Positions 1 to 6,977 of a DNA stretch of 7,053 nt are shown here, piece after piece. Source of the DNA: Desulfocapsa sp. (GTDB lineage: Bacteria; Desulfobacterota; Desulfobulbia; Desulfobulbales; Desulfocapsaceae). The DNA is taken from NCBI GenBank assembly GCA_029934815.1, contig JAOZLM010000119.1:1-7053 (forward strand), written 5' to 3'. Under the pieces are notes generated by a model. The model was not told where the DNA came from. It worked only from the letters and a program-made list of their open reading frames with translations, and made no database searches. The position numbers and the translations under genes were made by a program. The stretch's first letter is position 1; the number at the start of each line of letters is the position of its first letter.

Positions 1-482
1 ATATCAAGTTCAACAGAGGTCGAGAGTAAAGATATAATTTCACGAAAACCCGCTTCATGATCCAGTCGGTCAGTGACAGTTTGCCCCATAATATTAAATG
101 CCTGTGTTACTTCTCCAAGCATATCATCTGTTCGAACTTCTATTTCGTACTTATCCCCCCTGTTTTGCTTGTTGAAGGAGCTGCCGCTAATTTTTTTGTT
201 GATGGTGTTCATGCCATCAACGAGAAAACGCAACTCTTTAGAAACCACAAGGGAAAACAGGATATAATTGGAAACCCCGACGGTAATGCCTGCTCCAAGG
301 CACATGAGGGCAAAACGGATATTGATGGGTGCAGTATCGTTAAAATACAGTTTTTCAAGGGGTGGAAAAATGATTCCCATAATAGTGCCAAAGGCCATCA
401 TGCATAGAAAGAGAAGACGAAAAGCATTTCTCTTTTTCTGCGGAGGGTGAGATGATGGAAATTTGGGCGTTTTATTGGGCAT
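1..482 (-). CDS. Membrane-anchored HAMP-domain signalling protein (3' end outside the window)
   Basis: The first 160 codons of a gene that continues past the left edge. The start is the ATG at 482-480, which overlaps the last 11 bases of dnaE in another frame; a GGGGA about 10 bases upstream (493-497) is the only Shine-Dalgarno-like match. Seen in the protein: a basic cytoplasmic N-tail (residues 1-22, including QKKRN), TM1 at about 23-39, a very short external loop (about 40-56), TM2 at about 57-80, then a HAMP-like region (about 80-140). The second HAMP helix carries the typical acidic-x-x-G-E-x-T-x-A-F-N-x-M pattern at 119-132. The last visible residues (146-160, FREIISLLSTSVELD) resemble the lead-in helix of a GAF domain, which is inference only. 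The loop is too small for a folded periplasmic sensor, so input is probably cytoplasmic or from the membrane. The output domain (histidine kinase, GGDEF, HD-GYP or chemoreceptor) cannot be told from this window. Confidence is high for gene and HAMP, low for subtype. Confidence 0.87.
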   Translation of the reverse strand, partial: MPNKTPKFPSSHPPQKKRNAFRLLFLCMMAFGTIMGIIFPPLEKLYFNDTAPINIRFALMCLGAGITVGVSNYILFSLVVSKELRFLVDGMNTINKKISGSSFNKQNRGDKYEIEVRTDDMLGEVTQAFNIMGQTVTDRLDHEAGFREIISLLSTSVELD

Positions 483-3400
483 TCTTTGTTTGTCCCCAAC
501 GTTTTCGTTTATTGCTGACTACTGTTTTTTTCTTAAAGGCCAGTGCTTTATATCCAAGAATTTCTTCAGCTTCTTTGGAGAATTCTTTACACGGCCTGAC
601 TGTTAAATCTTTCAAAATCTCGATGTCAACTTCACCTTGCCCGGCAAAATGCATGGTGAGCAGAAGAGGACAGTCGCCGTGGTAGCGGTAAAAAATCTGC
701 TTTAAAGAATCCAGACGTTTTCGGCTGATTTGATCACTTTCAAGTTTGATCCGGATTGATTCTGTATGGGTAATTCGTGCATCGGGCAGAAGTTCTATGG
801 ATTCTGCTATGATCTTTGGCCCACGTTCATCGGTTTGTACTGTCCCCTGGACGAGAAGTGTCTCCGTAGAGTTCAGGAGGTGGTGACAGCGGTTAAAAGT
901 TTCCGGGAAAACGATTACCTCAACAGCGTGCAGCAGATCTTCTACGGTAATAAAGGCCATAAGATCACCTCTTTTACTTTTCAACTGCTTACAACTACGG
1001 ATAAGCCCGCCAATACGTACCGGCTGCTCTTCTCCATAATCTGCAAGACCTGCAATATCAGTATCAGCTATGGTCTTTATCTCATCAATATCTTCGTCTA
1101 ACGGATGCCCTGAAATATAAAAACCTACCGTTTCCTTTTCTTTAGTGAGCCGTTCACGCTCAGCCCATTCGGGAATGTCAGGTAAGGTTATTGCGCTTTT
1201 ATCAGTGGTATCGGTTTCAGGAGCCAGGGCAAAGAGGGACATCTGGCCGGATTGTTTGTCGCGTTGTACAGCTTTGGCCTTGTCCATGGCCTGATCAACG
1301 ACAGCCATGAGCTGTGAGCGTTTGCAGCCAACAGAATCAAAAGATCCGGATTTGATAAGACTTTCGATAACCCGTGAATTCACTTTTCTGGAATCAACCC
1401 GATTACAAAAATCTTCAAGGGAATTATATGTCCCACTGGCTTCCCGTTCTTCAATTATGGATTGCAAAGCTGCTTTTCCAACATTTTTAACAGCCGCCAT
1501 GCCAAATCGTACCCTGTCATCGTGTACGGAAAAATCGATGAGTGATTCGTTAATATCAGGCGGCAGGACTTCAATATCATGTTCTCTGCACTCATTGATA
1601 TACAGAACAATCTTATCGGTATTGTTCATATCGCAGGAGAGCAGAGCTGCCATAAACTGTGACGGGTAGTGCGCTTTTAAATATGCTGTCTGATATGAGA
1701 TAAGGGCGTAGGCGGCGGAATGGGATTTGTTGAATCCGTATCCGGCAAATTTGGCCATAAGGTCGAAAACGTATTCTGCTTTTTTCAGATCGACATTCTT
1801 CTTTTCAGCGCCCGCCATGAATTTGACTTTTTCATCATCCATCACCTCGACAATTTTCTTGCCCATGGCACGGCGAAGGATATCAGCGTCTCCCAGTGAG
1901 TATCCGGCAAGGACAGAGGAGATCTTCATAACCTGTTCCTGATAAACAATTACTCCGTATGTCTCTTCAAGGATGGGTTTTAGTTCAGGCAGAGGATAGT
2001 TTGCAGTGGCACGACCATGCTTGGTTTCCACAAAGTCATCCACCATACCGGAATCGAGTGGGCCAGGACGATAGAGGGCAACAAGTGCGATAAGATCAGT
2101 AAACTGCTCCGGAGCCATTTTTACAAGAAGTTCACGCATACCGGAACTTTCCAGCTGAAAGACTCCAAGTGCGTCACCGTCACAAAGCAGCTTATAGGTT
2201 TTTAAGTCATCCATGGGGATGGCGTTAATATCAAGATCGGTACCGATATCTGCCAGGATATGTTTCAGGGCGTTGTCTATGACTGTGAGTGTTTTAAGTC
2301 CTAAAAAATCAAATTTAATGAGCCCTGTCATCTCAGTATGCTTCATGTCATACTGAGTGAGTGTTTCTCCATCTTTTCCCTTACAAGTAGGCAGGTACTC
2401 AACCATGGGTTTTGGGGAAACGACAACTCCGGCGGCGTGGGTGGATGTATGTCTTGCCAGCCCTTCAAGGGTTTGGGCAACCTCAATAAGCTCTGCCATG
2501 CGAGGATCTTTATTGATGGCATCGACCAGACGAGGTTCTTCATTCAGAGCCTTGTCGATTGTCATTTTTAAAGCATCCGGAATAAGCTTGGCGATTTTAT
2601 CAACCTCACTAAATGGAATATCCAGTGCCCGGCCAACATCACGAATGGCACCCTTGGCTTTCATGGAACCAAAGGTGATAATCTGGGCAACGTGAGGTGC
2701 TCCACCATACTTGTGCCGAACGTAATCGATCACCTCGCCACGGCGATACTGACAAAAATCAATATCGAAGTCAGGCATGGAAACACGTTCAGGATTTAAA
2801 AATCGCTCAAAAATAAGTCCATACGGAATTGGATCGATGTTGGTGATGCGCATGGCATAAGCTGCAAGGCTACCAGCTCCGGATCCACGTCCGGGACCAA
2901 CCGGAATATCATGGGCAAGTGCCCAGTTTATGAAATCTGCAACAATTAAAAAATAGCCGGGAAAACCCATGGAATTGATAATACCAAGCTCAAACTCCAG
3001 CCGGTCATTATACTGTTTTTCGATCTCTTTGCTGAATGTGCCAGCAGTACGCATGGCGGTAAAGCGTTCTTTCAAGCCATCCCAACAGGCGTCAATAAAC
3101 ATTGTCTCAAGAGTTTCACCTTCCGGAACCGGAAAATCGGGAAAATGATAATCATCAAGATTGATTTCAAGATTGCAGCGATCGGCAATTTCCTGCGTGT
3201 TGCTGATAGCCTCAGGGCAATCTTTAAAACTCGCCCGCATTTCATCGGCCGATTTGAAATAAAAGGTGTCTGACGGAAAGCTAAAATGTTTGGGGTCGGT
3301 GATGGTTTTTCCAAACTGGATGCAAAGCAGCACTTCATGGGCGTGGGCATCTTTTTTGTTCAGATAATGGCAGTCGTTAGTGGCGACGAGCTTGATATCC

Positions 3401-3990
3401 AGTTCTTTTGCAATTTCTTTTAGTGAATTATTAACAACAGTCTGTTGAGGAATGGAGTTGTCCTGGAGTTCCAGATAAAGCCTGTCACCAAAAATATCCT
3501 GGTATTCTTTTGCCTTCTTTTTAGCAGCATCAATGCCTTTATGTACTGCAAACCATGGGATCTCACCGTGCAGACATGCACTGAGGCAAATAAGCCCCTC
3601 GTTGTGTTCTTTTAGAACCTCCATGTCGATTCTGGGCTTTGCATAGAATCCTTCAAACTGGGCAATTCCTGCAAGTTTCATCAGGTTCTTGTAGCCTGTA
3701 TAATTCATAGCCAGCAGAACAAGATGATATGCTTTGGTAGGCGCAGTCGGGTCTTTTTCAGTACGATGTCCGGGAGCAATATAAAACTCACAGCCCACAA
3801 TGGGTTTTATCCCTTTGGCTCTTGCTTTTGTATAGAATTCAAGTGCTCCGTACATGGCACCATGATCGGTGATGGCAACAGAATCCATACCAAATTCCTT
3901 GCACTTGGCAAGCATGTCAGGCAGACGGATAGCACCATCGAGGAGACTATACTGTGTGTGGACGTGAAGGTGGGTAAAACCTGCGCTCAT
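472..3990 (-). CDS. dnaE: DNA polymerase III alpha subunit (DnaE1-type replicative polymerase)
   Basis: Catalytic subunit of the chromosomal replicase, 1172 residues (E. coli DnaE has 1160), so apparently full length. Domains in order: PHP domain (about 5-280), starting with HLHVHTQYSLLDG at 7-19; the C-family polymerase palm and fingers, with GPGRGSGAGS at 365-374, catalytic acidic motif PDFDIDF at 406-412 (D409 and D411) and the third aspartate D561 in KFDFLGL; RPGPLDSGM at 641-649; YGFNKSHSAAYAL at 751-763; a helix-hairpin-helix region (about 830-890); a clamp-binding motif QMSLF at 916-920; an OB fold (about 990-1065); and a C-terminal domain ending in a basic tail (1154-1168). The PHP domain seems to keep all metal ligands (H9, H11, D18, H43, E68, H89, C139, D206, H208), unlike E. 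coli. Start ATG at 3990-3988 has AAAGGGA five bases upstream and overlaps the lipoprotein stop as ATGA, implying translational coupling. The clamp motif and length argue against DnaE2/ImuC; it is not PolC, since no DnaQ-like exonuclease is inserted. Confidence 0.98.
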   Translation of the reverse strand: MSAGFTHLHVHTQYSLLDGAIRLPDMLAKCKEFGMDSVAITDHGAMYGALEFYTKARAKGIKPIVGCEFYIAPGHRTEKDPTAPTKAYHLVLLAMNYTGYKNLMKLAGIAQFEGFYAKPRIDMEVLKEHNEGLICLSACLHGEIPWFAVHKGIDAAKKKAKEYQDIFGDRLYLELQDNSIPQQTVVNNSLKEIAKELDIKLVATNDCHYLNKKDAHAHEVLLCIQFGKTITDPKHFSFPSDTFYFKSADEMRASFKDCPEAISNTQEIADRCNLEINLDDYHFPDFPVPEGETLETMFIDACWDGLKERFTAMRTAGTFSKEIEKQYNDRLEFELGIINSMGFPGYFLIVADFINWALAHDIPVGPGRGSGAGSLAAYAMRITNIDPIPYGLIFERFLNPERVSMPDFDIDFCQYRRGEVIDYVRHKYGGAPHVAQIITFGSMKAKGAIRDVGRALDIPFSEVDKIAKLIPDALKMTIDKALNEEPRLVDAINKDPRMAELIEVAQTLEGLARHTSTHAAGVVVSPKPMVEYLPTCKGKDGETLTQYDMKHTEMTGLIKFDFLGLKTLTVIDNALKHILADIGTDLDINAIPMDDLKTYKLLCDGDALGVFQLESSGMRELLVKMAPEQFTDLIALVALYRPGPLDSGMVDDFVETKHGRATANYPLPELKPILEETYGVIVYQEQVMKISSVLAGYSLGDADILRRAMGKKIVEVMDDEKVKFMAGAEKKNVDLKKAEYVFDLMAKFAGYGFNKSHSAAYALISYQTAYLKAHYPSQFMAALLSCDMNNTDKIVLYINECREHDIEVLPPDINESLIDFSVHDDRVRFGMAAVKNVGKAALQSIIEEREASGTYNSLEDFCNRVDSRKVNSRVIESLIKSGSFDSVGCKRSQLMAVVDQAMDKAKAVQRDKQSGQMSLFALAPETDTTDKSAITLPDIPEWAERERLTKEKETVGFYISGHPLDEDIDEIKTIADTDIAGLADYGEEQPVRIGGLIRSCKQLKSKRGDLMAFITVEDLLHAVEVIVFPETFNRCHHLLNSTETLLVQGTVQTDERGPKIIAESIELLPDARITHTESIRIKLESDQISRKRLDSLKQIFYRYHGDCPLLLTMHFAGQGEVDIEILKDLTVRPCKEFSKEAEEILGYKALAFKKKTVVSNKRKRWGQTKNAQ

Positions 3991-4898
3991 CGTATTCCCT
4001 TTGTTCCTTCCTGAAGAGTATCCTTTAAAATGGAGTTTTCGAGATCAGCACCGCTTAAATCAGCCTGAATAAGATTCGATCCGGTAAGATCAGCACCTGT
4101 AAGGTCGGCATTTTTTAAATTGGCACCGGGAAGGTTTGTGGAGAGCAGCGTTGCACCGGCAAGATCAGCACCTTCAAGGTTTGCACGACGAAGATTGGCA
4201 CGACTGAGATCTGCCCCTCGCAAATTAGCCCCTTTCAGGTTTGCTCCAACCAGATATGCTTGCCTGAGATCAGCATCTTCAAGATTACAGTCAGGACAAT
4301 CCTGAGCCATACTTTTTACAGTGTGATTGATTTCTTCACTGGATGCAGCAGGTCCGGTGCTGACAACAACTGGAGCAACTGCTGCGGCAGGTGCGGCTGT
4401 GACTGTTGCGGTGGTGCTTTTCCCCCCTTTACTGAGGGATTTTCTCATAAATTCGCCATCCTGTTTTTCGGCAGCAATATTGAGATTTTGTGAATTTCCA
4501 CTGGCCATGGTGCCTGTGTAGGCAAAAGAACCATTATCTGTAAAAAATACGTATGAGTCTTTTCCATTTTCCCTGTACACAGAGTAACACTTCACATCAC
4601 CGTAATACCAGATGCTGAATTTTAAACAGAGGGTGGCGTTACTTTTGATATCCCAATGGCCATCATCATCAGCATTTTTCAAAGAGTTTGCTGTGATTTT
4701 TCCATTATCTGCAAAATACACATGGGCATCAAAATCAGAGGAAACAAGGCGCACCGTATTCTCGTTTACGAGGGAATAGATTTCATCAACGTTAAGGGGT
4801 TTGTCTCCTCTTTTTACTGCACTGTTAATGGTGGAGCTGCCGCATGCGGCTAAGGTCAGGGCGGCGAGGACGACGCACAGTTTTATGATATGATTCAA
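3987..4898 (-). CDS. Pentapeptide-repeat lipoprotein
   Basis: About 303 residues. I choose the TTG at 4898-4896 as start because AGGAG (4906-4910) sits seven bases upstream; another in-frame TTG at 4919 would add seven residues without a matching site, and no ATG precedes the lipobox. The signal peptide has a hydrophobic core (about 4-16) and lipobox LAAC with lipidated Cys19. Glycine follows rather than aspartate, so export to the outer membrane is expected (Lol rule, inference). Residues about 35-125 form a small domain with C91 and C104; its W-D-I, L-C-L and K-C-Y-S-V-Y pattern recalls secreted DUF995-like domains, but I cannot assign a family. An Ala/Val/Pro/Thr-rich linker follows (about 161-188), then a CPDC motif (201-204) and 18 consecutive pentapeptides of A(D/N)LxX type (about 204-293), expected to form a right-handed quadrilateral beta-helix. 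The stop overlaps the dnaE start by four bases. The molecular function is unknown; pentapeptide proteins usually bind or scaffold other proteins. Confidence 0.9.
   Translation of the reverse strand: MNHIIKLCVVLAALTLAACGSSTINSAVKRGDKPLNVDEIYSLVNENTVRLVSSDFDAHVYFADNGKITANSLKNADDDGHWDIKSNATLCLKFSIWYYGDVKCYSVYRENGKDSYVFFTDNGSFAYTGTMASGNSQNLNIAAEKQDGEFMRKSLSKGGKSTTATVTAAPAAAVAPVVVSTGPAASSEEINHTVKSMAQDCPDCNLEDADLRQAYLVGANLKGANLRGADLSRANLRRANLEGADLAGATLLSTNLPGANLKNADLTGADLTGSNLIQADLSGADLENSILKDTLQEGTKGIR
4020..4289 (-). repeat. 15-bp-period coding repeat (18 pentapeptides)
   Basis: The region encoding the pentapeptide domain has a 15-base period at the DNA level. On the plus strand the 11-mer AGATCAGCACC occurs exactly at 4042-4052, 4087-4097 and 4162-4172. 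These are 45 and 75 bases apart, all multiples of 15; on the coding strand it reads as Gly-Ala-Asp-Leu. Most other units have diverged, so this is an old internal duplication rather than a recent clean tandem array. Confidence 0.85.
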
Positions 4899-4905
4899 AA
4901 TCTTT

Positions 4906-4910
4906 CTCCT
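4906..4910 (-). promoter_or_regulatory. Shine-Dalgarno that sets the TTG start of the lipoprotein
   Basis: AGGAG on the minus strand lies seven bases upstream of the TTG at 4898-4896. It is the best ribosome-binding match in this spacer and decides the start codon of the lipoprotein gene, which has no ATG ahead of its lipobox. Confidence 0.7.
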
Positions 4911-4947
4911 GTTAGGCAAAGGGAATTACAGATGATAAAAACGATTT

Positions 4948-4975
4948 TGAATACATACCACAGGAGCTAATACAA
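4948..4975 (-). promoter_or_regulatory. Weak candidate sigma-70 promoter for the lipoprotein-dnaE unit
   Basis: In the only sizeable non-coding gap (about 4899-5016) the minus strand holds TTGTAT (4975-4970) and TATTCA (4953-4948) separated by 16 bases. Both match the consensus only partly. No good sigma-54 or sigma-28 pattern and no hairpin followed by a T-run was seen here, so a promoter is inferred mainly from the gap and the change of gene content; read-through from the stator genes is equally possible. Confidence 0.2.
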
Positions 4976-5016
4976 TGCACATTGAAAGCGCATACTTTGC
5001 AGACCGGACTTACAGT

Positions 5017-5826
5017 TTACTCTTCATGAGAAATGTTAAAGCGTTCTTTGATTTTGGCATAGGAAACAAGGCTCTCTTCACGCTCTGAAGGTGTTAGGAA
5101 TGACTCGAGTTTAGTCCTTAGAATTACAGGGTTTACCTCGGAATCAATGGCGATTACTCCTTCCATAATTATCCTTTGAAGGAGGAGCTCCTGATTGGTT
5201 CGTTCACGTAAAAAAGCAGCGAATGGCAGGAAGAAGAAATTAGCAAAAACGATTCCATAGAGAGTAGAAGTCAGTGCGACGGGAATGGCATGTAAGATAA
5301 TAGATGTATCTCCAATTCCGCCAAGCATTGAGATTAGCCCCACAACTGAACCGGTAATTCCAAAGGCTGGAAAAAAATCAGCGATGGTACGTAAAATACG
5401 CTCTGAATCTTCACGTCGCATTTTAAAGAAATAGATCTCAGTATTTAGGATTTCACGGGTCTGCTCAGGTGCATACCCATCAACAAGACAACCAAGTGCA
5501 CGGCGAAGAAAAAGAATAGATGTTTCATTTTCCTTTTCCTGTAAAGAGAGTATGCCTTCCATGCGTGATTTGATGGAGAGATCGATGAGGATATGGATGA
5601 TCTCAGTTTCTTTCTTGATTGTACTTCTGTAAGAACTTCGCAGCACTTTTAGGACAATCCACAGCTGTTCAGTTTTGAAACTGAGTAGCGCTGCACCAAA
5701 AGTTCCGCCGAATACAATGAGGAGCCCGGAAAAATTAAAATATAAAGAGAGGTTTCCGTTTATGATAAAACCAAAACAGAAAAGAAGAATACAAATAATA
5801 AGACCGAATATGTTTTTGTTTTTCAT
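5017..5826 (-). CDS. MotA-like stator subunit (MotA/TolQ/ExbB ion-channel family)
   Basis: 269 residues, close to MotA/PomA length (E. coli MotA 295). It should form the inner-membrane ion channel with the MotB-like protein encoded just upstream. Seen: TM1 (about 5-22), TM2 (about 32-50) with the family signature SGLLIVFGGTFGAALLSF, a cytoplasmic loop (about 51-150), TM3 (about 151-170) with FFPAFGITGSVVGLISMLGG, TM4 (about 182-203), and a C-terminal cytoplasmic part with the conserved EGVIAI...NP pattern (222-233). The channel prolines known from E. coli (P173, P222) correspond to P153 and P201. In the loop, SRMEGILSLQE (87-97) aligns with E. coli SRQMGMFSLE: torque residue R90 is kept as R88, but E98 becomes Q96, followed by E97. 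The four-TM layout and large loop favour MotA over TolQ/ExbB. The gene starts 11 bases after the motB-like stop with no recognisable Shine-Dalgarno, so coupled translation is likely. Whether it drives a flagellum is not shown here. Confidence 0.9.
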   Translation of the reverse strand: MKNKNIFGLIICILLFCFGFIINGNLSLYFNFSGLLIVFGGTFGAALLSFKTEQLWIVLKVLRSSYRSTIKKETEIIHILIDLSIKSRMEGILSLQEKENETSILFLRRALGCLVDGYAPEQTREILNTEIYFFKMRREDSERILRTIADFFPAFGITGSVVGLISMLGGIGDTSIILHAIPVALTSTLYGIVFANFFFLPFAAFLRERTNQELLLQRIIMEGVIAIDSEVNPVILRTKLESFLTPSEREESLVSYAKIKERFNISHEE

Positions 5827-5837
5827 AATATTTTTAA

Positions 5838-6977
5838 TTATAGAAGGTTTTCAGAGCTTGCCTGAACAGCAGGTGCCAGACGTTTGGATATAATAATTTC
5901 AACTCTTCTGTTTGCTGCCCGGTTAGCTGTGTTACGGTTTGGCTTTCTTGGTCGATTTGAACCATATCCTGAAACAATAAACTGCTGTGGATTCATTTTA
6001 GTCACTTTGATTAAAAAACGTGCAACCCGGCTGGCTCTGACTACGGATAGTTCCCAGTTGGATGCAAATGCCGGAGAATGCATGGGGCTGTTGTCTGTGT
6101 GTCCGATAACGTTAATCATATAAGGAGTATGTTTGATCACCGCAGCAATTTTTTTAAGTGATTGCTTGGCAAGAGGAGAGAGTTCCGCCTTCCCCAAGGC
6201 AAAAAGCAAGTCGCCGGTAAGGATGATACGCATTGTTTTGTCAGGGATGACTTCGATGGAGGCAAATTTCTCAAGATCATTAGCGTCTAATGACTGTTTG
6301 CTTGCATCGTACATTTCAGTGAAAGTGTCAGCTGCTTTTTCTTTTGTTACAGCTTCTGTCTCGTCCAGGATTGGAGCCGGTTCCATTATGTCGTGATCAG
6401 CAATTACAGGTGCCGGAACTTTTGGTACGGTGACTGGCTCAGTAATCTTTTTGCCAGGTTGTTCTTTTGGTTCCACAAGTTCTTCAGGCTCTGTTTCTAT
6501 CTCTTTATCTGTTGCGGGTGGAGTCAGTTTGTCGCGAAAAGTTTCATCAATATTCACTTCATCCAGCTCGACTTCTTCTACCTTGAATACTGTCCCACTG
6601 CTGATTAAAGGGGCATTGTGACGAAGAGGAACGATTGGCACGATGAGATCCTGGTATTGATCAACATCAATTGCATCCATGGTACTGCCGCCTATGATTT
6701 CAGGAGTATTGCTCACCAGGAAATCTTTATGGGCCGCTTGATAAACAAACATGCACAGAAAAAGAATAAACATGGTCATCATCAGATCAGACCAGACCAC
6801 AGACCAGTGGGTTGCTTTGGGCAAGCGTGAGCGGTAAAAAGAATCTTCAATGCTAAAGCTGTTTACCTGAAACTTTTGCCTGGCATAAGATGGCGGTGCA
6901 ACGAACGGTGGATCAGGGGGAGTGCCTGATGATTCCTGTTCGGTAAGATTCTCTGAGGGATTTGTCTGTTGTGTCAT
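5838..6977 (-). CDS. MotB-like stator subunit with OmpA peptidoglycan-binding domain
   Basis: 379 residues, longer than E. coli MotB (308). Partner of the MotA-like protein: one TM helix in the channel and a periplasmic domain that grips peptidoglycan. Seen: a long cytoplasmic N-tail rich in Pro, Gln, Ser and Thr (about 1-56); the MotB-type segment WSVVWSDLMMTMFILFLCMF (58-77), whose Asp64 matches the ion-carrying Asp32 of E. coli MotB; an acidic, Pro/Glu-rich, probably disordered stretch (about 100-215); and an OmpA-like domain (about 250-365) with GHTDNSP (292-298), SNWELSVVRASRVARFL (306-322), SGYG (336-339) and ANRAANRRVEI (351-361). SNWELS..RA is closer to MotB than to Pal/OmpA. The ATG at 6977 follows an in-frame TAA only some 27 bases upstream, so no longer version exists. 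There is no good Shine-Dalgarno; the start overlaps a likely upstream stop (ATGA), suggesting coupling. It lies before the motA-like gene, the reverse of the usual order. Confidence 0.9.
   Translation of the reverse strand: MTQQTNPSENLTEQESSGTPPDPPFVAPPSYARQKFQVNSFSIEDSFYRSRLPKATHWSVVWSDLMMTMFILFLCMFVYQAAHKDFLVSNTPEIIGGSTMDAIDVDQYQDLIVPIVPLRHNAPLISSGTVFKVEEVELDEVNIDETFRDKLTPPATDKEIETEPEELVEPKEQPGKKITEPVTVPKVPAPVIADHDIMEPAPILDETEAVTKEKAADTFTEMYDASKQSLDANDLEKFASIEVIPDKTMRIILTGDLLFALGKAELSPLAKQSLKKIAAVIKHTPYMINVIGHTDNSPMHSPAFASNWELSVVRASRVARFLIKVTKMNPQQFIVSGYGSNRPRKPNRNTANRAANRRVEIIISKRLAPAVQASSENLL

Noticed and set aside
2017..2571. Several plus-strand open frames inside dnaE
   Set aside because: They lie opposite the strongly conserved dnaE frame, have no recognisable motifs, and follow the composition expected for antisense shadows.
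472..3990. Error-prone DnaE2/ImuC
   Set aside because: Full DnaE1 length, an internal QMSLF clamp motif and an extended C-terminal region fit the replicative enzyme; no imuA/imuB neighbours.
4020..4289. CRISPR-like or satellite repeat array
   Set aside because: The 15-base period is fully explained by in-frame pentapeptide codons; there are no constant repeats separated by unique spacers.
4120..4305. Plus-strand Arg/Ala/Pro/Ser repeat protein
   Set aside because: Its periodicity is the mirror image of the pentapeptide-coding repeat on the other strand; it is not an independent gene.
4967..5016. Terminator after the motA-like gene
   Set aside because: A short CAATG-TG-CATTG hairpin and a weak mismatched stem are present on the minus strand, but neither is GC-rich nor followed by a run of T.
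4899..5016. Sigma-54 or sigma-28 (flagellar) promoter in the spacer
   Set aside because: No GG/GC pair with -24/-12 spacing and no TAAA...GCCGATAA-like pattern was found.
5017..6977. ExbB/ExbD or TolQ/TolR pair
   Set aside because: The channel subunit has the four-TM MotA layout with its large loop and SGLLIVFGG signature, and the partner has a MotB-type OmpA domain, which ExbD and TolR lack.
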